Assembly (NCBI GenBank): GCA_023386765.1
Contig: JAEWJD010000240.1
Location: 1-5,444 of the forward strand
Direction of reading: 5' to 3'
DNA from: Pseudomonadota bacterium
Lineage (GTDB): Bacteria; Pseudomonadota; Gammaproteobacteria; Burkholderiales; Burkholderiaceae_B
Length of the DNA stretch: 5,444 nt
In this document: one piece after another, positions 1 to 5,444 of the stretch
How the letters are laid out: every line of letters begins with the position of its first letter
How positions within the stretch are numbered: the stretch's first letter is position 1
Position numbers and translations under genes: made by a program
The notes under the pieces: generated by a model
Told to the model about the DNA's origin: nothing
Database searches by the model: none
Seen by the model: the letters and a program-made list of their open reading frames with translations, nothing else

Positions 1-1118
1 GCCTGCAGGTCGCGCTCGTCGATTTCCCAGATGACCAGGCGCGGCGGGGTCTGCTTCCAGGCCGGGCTCTTGAAGTAGGCCTGGGCCGCAGCGCCGAACT
101 TGGCACCATCGCGGGCAAAGTTGCCGATCTCGACACCGAGTTCGCGCGCCAGCTGAGGCGCGAACTCGGAGGTGCGCGAAAAGGAAGTCCCGACCAGCGC
201 CAACGTCGGCGTGCCGGCGTCACCGAACAAGGCATCGGCGTCATCGGCAGCGGCCGCGCGCGGGGTGTAGCGCTGCAACGCCACCACATCGGTCTCCGGT
301 TGCCAACGCTGCGGCAGGCCGTCAATGCCCGCCAGACGCACCAGGTCTCCCGGACGCGGCGCGGGGGGGGCGGTGCTGACGTCATACTCGCGTTCAGGCT
401 GCAAGGGCACGCCGCTGGCGCGCACTTGCTCCGCCACGGCGCGGGCTGCCGCCCCCGCGCCCGCCTGGCTCCAGTGCGAATCAGCGCGCAGGAAAGCTTC
501 CTGCTCCCCGGCCTGTAGCGCGGCCGTCAGATCCAGCACCTTGACGCCTTCGGCGCGCAGCAGGTCGGCCCAGGCCTGCAAGCGGTGCTCAAACGCTGCC
601 GGACGATGCAGACCGCAGAGCCGATCTGCTTCGATACGGCTTTTGTCGGGCACCACCGCCACCAGCAAATCTATGCCCTGCGTGGCCAACGCCTGGCGGG
701 TCTGCAGCACGGTCTGCGCACGGGCGCGTGCATTGGCCTGCGCTTGAGGGTGGACCTGCAATTCATCGGCCAGAAACAGCCAGCCCGGACAACCCGCGCG
801 CACGCGCTCCCCCAGATCGCCCAGCGTCAGCCAGCCCAGGCCCCGCTGCAGCGTGGCGGCCTGGTTACTGAAGGGCATGTCGCCCAGGCGCTGGGCGATA
901 TCGTGGGTGACGCCGCCATCGAGCAGGCGCTGCATGGACAGGTTGTCGGGCAGCAGACGGTGCTCGCGCGACCACCAGGCGTTACTCAAAATGGCCGCCA
1001 CCATGAACAGCAGCAGCACCACGCCGGCCAGGCGGCTGGCGCGCCGGGCGCGCTCGCCGGCATGGGCAGTAGGCGGCTTGGGTGGCATATCGGGCGGCAT
1101 ATCGCGGGGGATCGTCAT
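1..1118 (-). CDS. wssI: AlgJ/AlgX-like cellulose O-acetyltransferase WssI, 5' part (runs off the left edge)
   Basis: This gene has no stop inside the window; 372 codons are visible and the frame is open throughout. The protein starts with a short Pro-rich cytoplasmic tail, then one membrane anchor at about residues 30-49, so the rest should lie in the periplasm. It carries the marks of the AlgJ/AlgX SGNH family in order: GWLFLADEL at 112-120, the DSHW motif (Asp213, His215), the GTSFS serine motif at 310-314 (Ser312 the probable nucleophile), and WEIDER at 364-369. AlgJ is about 390 residues, so probably only a short C-terminal tail is missing. By analogy with alginate acetylation it should move acetyl groups onto the polymer, here cellulose. 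The ATG chosen lies 11 nt after the wssH stop, with GAGG at 1128-1131 giving 9-nt spacing. In-frame ATGs at codons 7 and 11 are possible but have no better site. A run of eight C sits at codons 250-252, between the two catalytic motifs. The family is certain; the cellulose substrate is inferred from bcsC in the same operon. Confidence 0.88.
   Translation of the reverse strand, partial: MTIPRDMPPDMPPKPPTAHAGERARRASRLAGVVLLLFMVAAILSNAWWSREHRLLPDNLSMQRLLDGGVTHDIAQRLGDMPFSNQAATLQRGLGWLTLGDLGERVRAGCPGWLFLADELQVHPQAQANARARAQTVLQTRQALATQGIDLLVAVVPDKSRIEADRLCGLHRPAAFEHRLQAWADLLRAEGVKVLDLTAALQAGEQEAFLRADSHWSQAGAGAAARAVAEQVRASGVPLQPEREYDVSTAPPAPRPGDLVRLAGIDGLPQRWQPETDVVALQRYTPRAAAADDADALFGDAGTPTLALVGTSFSRTSEFAPQLARELGVEIGNFARDGAKFGAAAQAYFKSPAWKQTPPRLVIWEIDERDLQ
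363..370 (-). repeat. C8 homopolymer tract inside wssI
   Basis: The plus strand has eight consecutive G, read as eight C in wssI (codons 250-252, Ala-Pro-Pro). At the observed length the reading frame is intact, since family motifs are found on both sides. Adding one C would bring a TGA about 14 codons later, at 322-324, before the serine motif. Losing one C shifts the frame without a stop before the window edge. Tracts of this kind can change length by slipped-strand mispairing, but nothing here shows that this one does. Confidence 0.8.
1080..1103 (-). repeat. 12-bp imperfect tandem duplication at the 5' end of wssI
   Basis: Two adjacent 12-bp units (1092-1103 and 1080-1091) differ at one base and encode Asp-Met-Pro-Pro twice, at residues 6-13 of WssI. 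The repeat lies in the cytoplasmic tail before the membrane anchor, where length changes would be tolerated. Each copy carries an in-frame ATG. Confidence 0.7.
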
Positions 1119-1127
1119 GACATCCGG

Positions 1128-1131
1128 CCTC
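1128..1131 (-). promoter_or_regulatory. Ribosome binding site of wssI, overlapping the wssH stop
   Basis: GAGG on the minus strand begins inside the TGA stop codon of wssH and lies 9 nt before the chosen wssI ATG. This decides the first of three close in-frame ATGs and suggests that translation of wssI is coupled to that of wssH. Confidence 0.6.
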
Positions 1132-2539
1132 AGAACTGGAAGTAAAGGAAGGGTGCCGCGCCGCGCGATGAGATCAGCGCGTACGCCAGCAGGAAACCGG
1201 CCACCGGCCATACGGCGCTGCACAGCACCACCAGGCGGCCCGGCGCGCGCTGCGACCAGGCCGGCAGCACGGCCGGCAGCACCACGCACAGCATTGCCAG
1301 CACGAAGGCCAGGCCATGCACTGGACGCAACACATACTCCATGGTGTCGCTCAGGCCCCAGCCATTCAGCCCGAACTGACCGGCATACATGGTCAATGCG
1401 GCATCGAAGTTGGCCGCCCGGAACAACGTCCAGGCCAGCATCACAAACAACAGCGTCAGCACCCGCGAGAACCAGCCTGGCAACGCCGGCAGCTTGCACC
1501 GGCCCCACAGGCGGCCGACCGCCAGCGCCAGCCCGTGCGCCAGGCCCCAGAGCAGGAAATTCCAACTGTCGCCGCCATGCCACAGGCCGGCAATGCCCAT
1601 CGTCAGCAGCAGGTTGCGATAGGTTTTCCAGGCGCCCAGACGATTGCCGCCCAGGGGGATGTAGAGATAGTCCCGGATCCAGCTGGACAGCGACATATGC
1701 CAGCGGCGCCAGAAGTCCTGGATGCTGTGGGCCAAATAGGGATTATTGAAGTTCTCGGGCAGGTGAAAGCCGATCATCAGGCCCAGCCCGATGGCCATGG
1801 CGCTATAGCCGGCGAAGTCGAAGAACAGCTGCAGCGAGTAGGCCAGGCACCCGAGCCAGGCATCGGCCAGCGTCGGCTGCGCCATGGCGAAGGCCGCATC
1901 GGCCACCGGCGCCAGGGTGTCGGCCAGCAACACCTTCATGCTCATGCCGACCATGAAACGGCGTGCGCCCAGGCAGAAGTTCTGCCAGTCCATCACGCGA
2001 TTGACCATTTCCTTGTCGACCCAGGCCCAGCGGATGATGGGGCCGGCGATCAGCTGTCCGAACATGGCCTTGTAGGCAGCGAAGTCGATGAAATTGCGTT
2101 CGGCGCGCACCTCCTGGCGGTAAACGTCGACCACATAGGAAATAGCCTGAAGTACGAAAAAGGACAGCCCGGCCGGCAAGGCGATGCGCTCCCAGGCCAC
2201 CGGGATGGCACCCGCCATGCCCGCGATATCGTTATAGGTGGCGACCAGGATGTTGGCGTACTTGTACCAGCACAGGATGCCCACGTTGGCGACCATGAGC
2301 AGCACCAGCAGCAGCTTGCGGCGCTGCCCGCTGCGCCATTGTTCGATCAGCAGCGCACCGCCCCAGGCGGCAATCGTCACCGCCACCAGCAGCAACAGAT
2401 AGATGGGCTTGAGCCAGCTGTAGAAAGCCCAGCTGCCCAGCAGCAAGGTGAAGTTCCGGGCGCGCTTGGGCGTCAGGACATAGACCGCAAGAAACAGCGG
2501 CAGAAACAGCGTCAGGAACTCTAGGGACGCAAAGACCAT
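1130..2539 (-). CDS. wssH: AlgI-like MBOAT membrane O-acyltransferase WssH
   Basis: A 469-residue protein of the inner membrane with roughly ten or more hydrophobic segments from end to end, belonging to the MBOAT family and closest in layout to AlgI. The N-terminus MVFASLEFLTLFLPL is typical of AlgI-type proteins. The core signature DFWRRWHMSLSSWIRDYLY lies at about residues 275-293 and is followed by IPLGGNR. The family's invariant histidine is His321 in GLWHGG, and a second conserved histidine is His336 in LAHG. MBOAT proteins of this branch pass acetyl groups from a cytoplasmic donor across the inner membrane for polymer acetylation; here the acceptors would be WssF/WssG/WssI and finally cellulose. 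The start was set at the ATG giving MVFAS. A longer version from a TTG at 2575 adds twelve residues unlike the family. The ribosome binding site is weak (TTGAG at 2549-2553, 9 nt from the ATG), and an 87-nt gap with a hairpin separates it from wssG. Confidence 0.93.
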   Translation of the reverse strand: MVFASLEFLTLFLPLFLAVYVLTPKRARNFTLLLGSWAFYSWLKPIYLLLLVAVTIAAWGGALLIEQWRSGQRRKLLLVLLMVANVGILCWYKYANILVATYNDIAGMAGAIPVAWERIALPAGLSFFVLQAISYVVDVYRQEVRAERNFIDFAAYKAMFGQLIAGPIIRWAWVDKEMVNRVMDWQNFCLGARRFMVGMSMKVLLADTLAPVADAAFAMAQPTLADAWLGCLAYSLQLFFDFAGYSAMAIGLGLMIGFHLPENFNNPYLAHSIQDFWRRWHMSLSSWIRDYLYIPLGGNRLGAWKTYRNLLLTMGIAGLWHGGDSWNFLLWGLAHGLALAVGRLWGRCKLPALPGWFSRVLTLLFVMLAWTLFRAANFDAALTMYAGQFGLNGWGLSDTMEYVLRPVHGLAFVLAMLCVVLPAVLPAWSQRAPGRLVVLCSAVWPVAGFLLAYALISSRGAAPFLYFQF

Positions 2540-2588
2540 GGCGACAGGCTCAAGAGCGGCGTGGGCCGGAAACAATCAGAAGGGGATA

Positions 2589-2617
2589 CCGCGGCCGGCC
2601 TGGAGGGCCCGCCGCGG
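2589..2617 (-). other. GC-rich hairpin in the wssG-wssH gap
   Basis: Arms 2589-2600 and 2606-2617 pair over 12 positions with a single C-C mismatch and a 5-nt loop; 11 of 12 pairs are Watson-Crick and nearly all are G-C. It starts 9 nt after the wssG stop on the transcript. No T-run follows on the minus strand, so it does not look like an ordinary intrinsic terminator. A role as RNA stabiliser, processing site or partial attenuator within the operon is inference. Confidence 0.6.
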
Positions 2618-2626
2618 CGGCTTGCA

Positions 2627-3313
2627 TCAGCGTCCGACGCGATCCTCGGCGTGCAGCAGCCGCGGTCCCTGGGGCGACGGCAGCAGGAACACCGTATGAC
2701 GATCACCGGCTTGCAGCGTGCCCAGCTCGAGCACCTGCGGCAGCACCTGTCCGCCGCAGGAGGCGCTCACGCTCAGGGCTACCGGGTTGACCAGGCGGCG
2801 GGCAGCCTGCCCCTGGGGCACGCGTTCGAACATGGCCAGATTGCGGGGCGCAGCCACCAGACCGGCGTCAGCGCAGCTGGCGTCCAGGTTGTAGAAGCCG
2901 ATCGATACCTTGGCGGCATTGAAGTCATCCGGCAGTTCACGCACCACCACCGTCTGCAGGCCGTCCTTGCCGGGCAGCCCGACCACCGAGGCGAACTCGC
3001 CCGGTTGCACCGTCACGTCGAGGTCCTGGCCTTGCTGGGCGCTTTCCAGGCGACCCTGCACGCTGGCGCCACCGCGCACCGGCATGAACACCGAAACCGG
3101 CTCGCCAGCGTCAAGTTCGATACGGCTTTGCGAACCCTTGGCGCTCACACCCATCGGCTGCGCGCCACCGTTGACGAAACGCACGAAGGCGGCGTCCTCG
3201 GCGGGGCCGGTTTCATACAGTTGGATCGTGGCCGACATGGCGACCGGGGCGGCCAGGGCCAGGAGCAGGCCGAAGGCGCCCCGCAGGGACTGCAGTGAAA
3301 GAGTATTCATCAT
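2627..3313 (-). CDS. wssG: AlgF-like periplasmic acetylation protein WssG
   Basis: A 228-residue protein with a clear Sec signal peptide: polar start with one Arg, hydrophobic core at about residues 13-25, and an Ala-X-Ala type site after AMSA (residue 28). The mature protein begins TIQLYETGPAED and continues with AAFVRFVNGG, resembling the start of AlgF. The rest appears to be beta-rich in two halves, the second beginning near Leu174; Cys147 and Cys186 could form a disulfide. AlgF is needed for alginate acetylation and works in the periplasm with AlgI and AlgJ without a known catalytic motif; an adaptor or relay role here is inferred from that and from gene order. The start is ambiguous: ATG codons at 3313 and 3310 are adjacent, with GGAAA at 3318-3322 just upstream, and a third ATG at 3334 overlaps the wssF stop as ATGA. 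All leave the signal peptide intact. Longer forms reaching 3445 would overlap wssF by over 100 nt and are unlikely. Confidence 0.82.
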   Translation of the reverse strand: MMNTLSLQSLRGAFGLLLALAAPVAMSATIQLYETGPAEDAAFVRFVNGGAQPMGVSAKGSQSRIELDAGEPVSVFMPVRGGASVQGRLESAQQGQDLDVTVQPGEFASVVGLPGKDGLQTVVVRELPDDFNAAKVSIGFYNLDASCADAGLVAAPRNLAMFERVPQGQAARRLVNPVALSVSASCGGQVLPQVLELGTLQAGDRHTVFLLPSPQGPRLLHAEDRVGR

Positions 3314-3330
3314 CGGGTTTCCGGAAGCGC

Positions 3331-3993
3331 TCATGGCTTGCGCAGGGCCTTGACCACCGGCAGCTCTGCCATCTGCTTGGCGATAGCGTCGCCCCAGCTC
3401 TTGTAGCCGGCGTTGGTGTAGTGCTGGCCATCCGTGGTGGCCCATTGACCGGGCTTGGAGAACACCGTCGAATCAATGTAGGTGCACGGCGCGACGTTGT
3501 TCGACAGGAAGGCCGACACCTGTTTGACGCGGGTGAAGTTCTTCTTGTACTTGCCGCCCTCGGTACCCCAGCCCGGACCGATCCAGACGCAGGCCGTGCC
3601 GGTGGCGGCAATGGCCTTGGTCAGGGCGGTGGTCTGCTGCCAGGCCCAGGTCTTGGGGAAGGCGGGGTTGGTGTAGCCAGCCATGGTATCGCCCAGCACG
3701 ATCACCACCAGATTCGGCTTGTCGGCCGCGATCAGCTCGGCGATGGGCTTGGTGGCCGCCTTGTTGCCGGTGAGCTCCAGCTTGCCGTCGTTGCGGCGCT
3801 CGGCGCCGCCGCAATTGCCGGCCACCGACTGGGTCCAGTCGCCGGCATGACTGCCGCAGACACCAATGGTGTGGACCTGGGCGCCCTGCTTGACCAGGTC
3901 GTCCTGCAAGGTCGTGACGAGGTAGCCGGGCGCAGCCAGGTGGCTATCGCCCACCAGCAGGATGCTCAAACCGGCAAAAAGAGAAGTCAGCAT
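3331..3993 (-). CDS. wssF: SGNH/GDSL-type hydrolase-like cellulose acetylation protein WssF
   Basis: A 220-residue single-domain protein of the SGNH fold. The nucleophile block is LLVGDSHLA with Ser17; a glycine block is GVCGSHAGDW (44-53); the third block reads LGDTMAG (100-106) where the family usually has GxND; the Asp-His pair is DGQHYT (Asp188, His191). It also has four cysteines (46, 61, 135, 170), which suggests disulfides and therefore the periplasm. Yet the only hydrophobic stretch, residues 5-14, runs straight into the Ser17 motif and has no basic residue before it, so it is a poor signal peptide. The protein is Lys-rich (16 Lys, 4 Arg), unlike its Arg-rich neighbours. In SBW25 the gene at this place is wssF, thought to help deliver acyl groups to WssG-WssI; an esterase or transferase activity is equally possible. 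No other ATG is available: in-frame stops lie shortly upstream. GGAG at 4001-4004 supports the start. Confidence 0.83.
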   Translation of the reverse strand: MLTSLFAGLSILLVGDSHLAAPGYLVTTLQDDLVKQGAQVHTIGVCGSHAGDWTQSVAGNCGGAERRNDGKLELTGNKAATKPIAELIAADKPNLVVIVLGDTMAGYTNPAFPKTWAWQQTTALTKAIAATGTACVWIGPGWGTEGGKYKKNFTRVKQVSAFLSNNVAPCTYIDSTVFSKPGQWATTDGQHYTNAGYKSWGDAIAKQMAELPVVKALRKP

Positions 3994-4000
3994 ATCGATA

Positions 4001-4004
4001 CTCC
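4001..4004 (-). promoter_or_regulatory. Ribosome binding site of wssF
   Basis: GGAG on the minus strand lies 7 nt before the wssF ATG. It is the strongest ribosome binding site in the window and fixes the start, since in-frame TGA and TAG codons lie a little further upstream. Confidence 0.75.
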
Positions 4005-4013
4005 AGTGTCTAG

Positions 4014-4047
4014 CGCCCTATCAGCGCATATAGGGCGATTGATAGGG
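4014..4047 (-). other. Two overlapping, mutually exclusive inverted repeats over the bcsC stop codon
   Basis: One 8-bp perfect pair is CGCCCTAT (4014-4021) with ATAGGGCG (4030-4037), loop 8 nt. The other 8-bp perfect pair is CCCTATCA (4016-4023) with TGATAGGG (4040-4047), loop 16 nt. They share the bases at the bcsC stop (4021-4023), so only one can form at a time. In the transcript both end about ten nucleotides before the wssF ribosome binding site. A role in coupling or mRNA processing is inferred. Confidence 0.5.
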
Positions 4048-5444
4048 ATTCAGCGGCATTTCCATCGGGCGGGTCATCGGATAGAAGGCATAGCGCAGGT
4101 ACAGGCCGCCCACGTACTGACGGTAATCCGAGGCGTTGTCCATCCCCATCGAACCACCCAGGAACCAGTGGTTGTTCAGCTGGTACACGCCAGCGGCCGA
4201 CAGGTTGTAGCCGATGCCGGTACGCGACTGGCCGTCATAGACGGCCGAGCCGCCCATGCTGCGGGCCGCCCGCGCTGCGCGCGACTGCATCCCCGAGTTG
4301 TTGTTGAAGTAGTTGGCGTCGTCTTCCTTGAAATGACGCAACCCCACCGAGCCCTGCAGCTTGTAGCTGAAACGGCCCGAGCGCTGGGCCCAGGTGATGG
4401 GCAGACTCAGGGCATAGAACTGCTGCGGGCTGAAGTAGCCGCCATGCCCGTAGGTGTAGAAGCGCTGGTTGTTGTCGTAGAAGATGGCGCCCAGGTTGAG
4501 GCCGGCCGTCAATTGACGGTCGGATTCGCGCACCAGGTTCCAGTAAATGCCCGCGCCGGCTTCGGTGCGCGTGTTCGAGCGCACGTTATGGCCCACCAGC
4601 TTGTGCCAGGAGCCGTAGGCGTACACGCCGTAATCGCCGTTGTCCGAGCCGACCTGGCCGGCCAGGCCGTTGGAGGTCACCGCGCCCCAGCGCTGGTCCG
4701 TGCGGTTGTCGCGCGCGCCGGCAAAGGACAGCAGGCTATCGGTCACGGCACGGCGCGAGAGATCCAGGCTGTACCAGGTTCCGGCGCTGCGGTTGATGGC
4801 GCCATTCAGGCGCAGTCCGCCGACCAGATTGGAATACTCGAAGCCCAGCGGCGTGACGCCGATATCGGCGCTCAAGCCCTGCATTTCATAGCCGGCCGAC
4901 AGGCCCACGCCACGATCGCGCTGACGGCCAGGCCCGCCGGTCAGGCCCTGCTCCTGGCGCAGCGCAGCCACCGGGCCGCCGCCAAAGCGGCTGGTACGCC
5001 AATAGTTGTCGCCGACACTGCCGGCATTGATCGTCACCGGCGTGACGCGCAGCGCGACCTTGCCGTCGCCGGCAGGGATCAGGGCCTCGACTGGCGTATC
5101 GACCTGAGTAACCTTGCTCAGGCCCGACTCACCGTTGTTCGATCGCACGAAGACACCAGCGCGCACTTCGGCGCTGCGATCCTGCATCACTTCATCGAGC
5201 TCCTGGCGCAGGGTCCGCTGCGTCTCGCCCGGCGTGGTGGCGGCTTCCGGCAACGCACCCACCTGCGGCGCGGCCAGGGACGCGGCCGGCGCCACGCTGG
5301 CGGGGCCCGGCCCGGCGCGCAGAGCGATGGCCGCAGGGGCTGCCTGGGCGGCCACCGGCGCCGGCACGACCAGCGGGGCTGCAGCCGTTGCCGCCTGGGC
5401 CTGAGCCGGCGCAGCGGTCACCGGTGCCACGATGGGATAGCGGT
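4021..5444 (-). CDS. bcsC: Cellulose synthase outer-membrane protein BcsC (WssE-type), C-terminal part
   Basis: The last 473 codons of a gene that enters from the right edge; the frame is open to the edge, so the GTG at 5430 is not its start. BcsC proteins have a long periplasmic TPR region, absent here, followed by an outer-membrane beta-barrel through which cellulose leaves the cell. Visible parts: an Ala/Pro/Gln-rich linker (about 5221-5444), a short charged helix (TLRQELDEVMQDRSAEV), then the barrel domain opening with VRAGVFVRSNNGESGLSKV and LRVTPVTINAG, both typical of the BcsC C-terminal domain. Alternating aromatic and polar strands continue to LYLRYAF near 4090. About 18 more residues, rich in Pro and Met, follow this last strand and end in PYMR. 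It is the first gene of the visible operon and is separated from wssF by 27 nt. Whether to call it bcsC or wssE is only naming; the family is clear. Confidence 0.92.
   Translation of the reverse strand, partial: RYPIVAPVTAAPAQAQAATAAAPLVVPAPVAAQAAPAAIALRAGPGPASVAPAASLAAPQVGALPEAATTPGETQRTLRQELDEVMQDRSAEVRAGVFVRSNNGESGLSKVTQVDTPVEALIPAGDGKVALRVTPVTINAGSVGDNYWRTSRFGGGPVAALRQEQGLTGGPGRQRDRGVGLSAGYEMQGLSADIGVTPLGFEYSNLVGGLRLNGAINRSAGTWYSLDLSRRAVTDSLLSFAGARDNRTDQRWGAVTSNGLAGQVGSDNGDYGVYAYGSWHKLVGHNVRSNTRTEAGAGIYWNLVRESDRQLTAGLNLGAIFYDNNQRFYTYGHGGYFSPQQFYALSLPITWAQRSGRFSYKLQGSVGLRHFKEDDANYFNNNSGMQSRAARAARSMGGSAVYDGQSRTGIGYNLSAAGVYQLNNHWFLGGSMGMDNASDYRQYVGGLYLRYAFYPMTRPMEMPLNPYQSPYMR

Noticed and set aside
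325..1749. Several overlapping open frames on the plus strand opposite wssI and wssH
   Set aside because: Low-complexity Arg/Ala/Pro translations with no family motifs; the minus-strand frame here has all the AlgJ/AlgX motifs.
1316..2524. Open frame of 402 codons on the plus strand opposite wssH
   Set aside because: It is the antisense of a well-supported MBOAT gene, is rich in Gln, His, Ala and Pro as expected from reversed GC-rich codons, and shows no recognisable domain.
2540..2575. Twelve-residue N-terminal extension of WssH from a TTG
   Set aside because: The extension is unlike AlgI-type starts, begins at a rare start codon, and the internal ATG gives the family-typical MVFAS start.
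2589..2617. Rho-independent terminator after wssG
   Set aside because: The stem is strong but no T-run follows it on the minus strand, and the next gene belongs to the same pathway, so I list it only as a hairpin.
2561..3298. 245-codon plus-strand frame opposite wssG
   Set aside because: Composition is typical of an antisense shadow, and the minus strand encodes a signal peptide and an AlgF-like domain.
3314..3445. N-terminal extension of WssG overlapping wssF
   Set aside because: It would put a polar, Arg/Gln-rich segment before a complete signal peptide and overlap the wssF catalytic region.
1..5444. CRISPR array, tRNA, rRNA, insertion sequence or phage genes
   Set aside because: No spaced direct repeats, tRNA-like folds, terminal inverted repeats or transposase or integrase motifs were seen; nearly every base is accounted for by the five genes.

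Overview
The window is a GC-rich, tightly packed stretch that reads entirely on the minus strand. Going with transcription (right to left) it holds five genes in the order bcsC (3' part) - wssF - wssG - wssH - wssI (5' part). This matches the distal half of the wss cellulose operon known from Pseudomonas fluorescens SBW25, where wssE is the bcsC-like outer-membrane gene and wssF to wssI encode the machinery that acetylates cellulose. The GC-rich codons and protein features suggest a proteobacterium, most likely a betaproteobacterium of the Burkholderiales. The genus cannot be fixed from this sequence alone.

Layout. Positions 4021-5444 encode the C-terminal part of BcsC: an Ala/Pro-rich linker followed by the outer-membrane beta-barrel domain. 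The gene starts outside the window. After a 27-nt gap comes wssF (3331-3993), a small SGNH/GDSL-type protein. Next is wssG (2627-3313), an exported AlgF-like protein. After an 87-nt gap that contains a strong GC hairpin comes wssH (1130-2539), an AlgI-like MBOAT membrane acyltransferase. Last is wssI (1-1118), an AlgJ/AlgX-like membrane-anchored SGNH acetyltransferase. It is cut by the left edge, with 372 codons visible and probably few missing. No stretch over 300 bases lacks a gene.

How the genes would work together (from the known alginate and wss systems plus the motifs seen here): WssH takes acetyl groups from a cytoplasmic donor and passes them across the inner membrane. WssF, WssG and WssI then relay or transfer them in the periplasm onto the growing glucan, and BcsC exports the polymer through the outer membrane. 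The cellulose synthase subunits (BcsA/BcsB) and the BcsZ cellulase would be expected upstream, to the right of the window.

The most notable non-coding or sub-genic features are an uninterrupted run of eight C (coding strand) inside wssI that could act as a frameshifting phase switch, a near-perfect 12-bp hairpin between wssG and wssH, and two competing inverted repeats over the bcsC stop codon just before the wssF ribosome binding site. The system itself is a recognised type rather than a new one; the details above are what deserve a second look.
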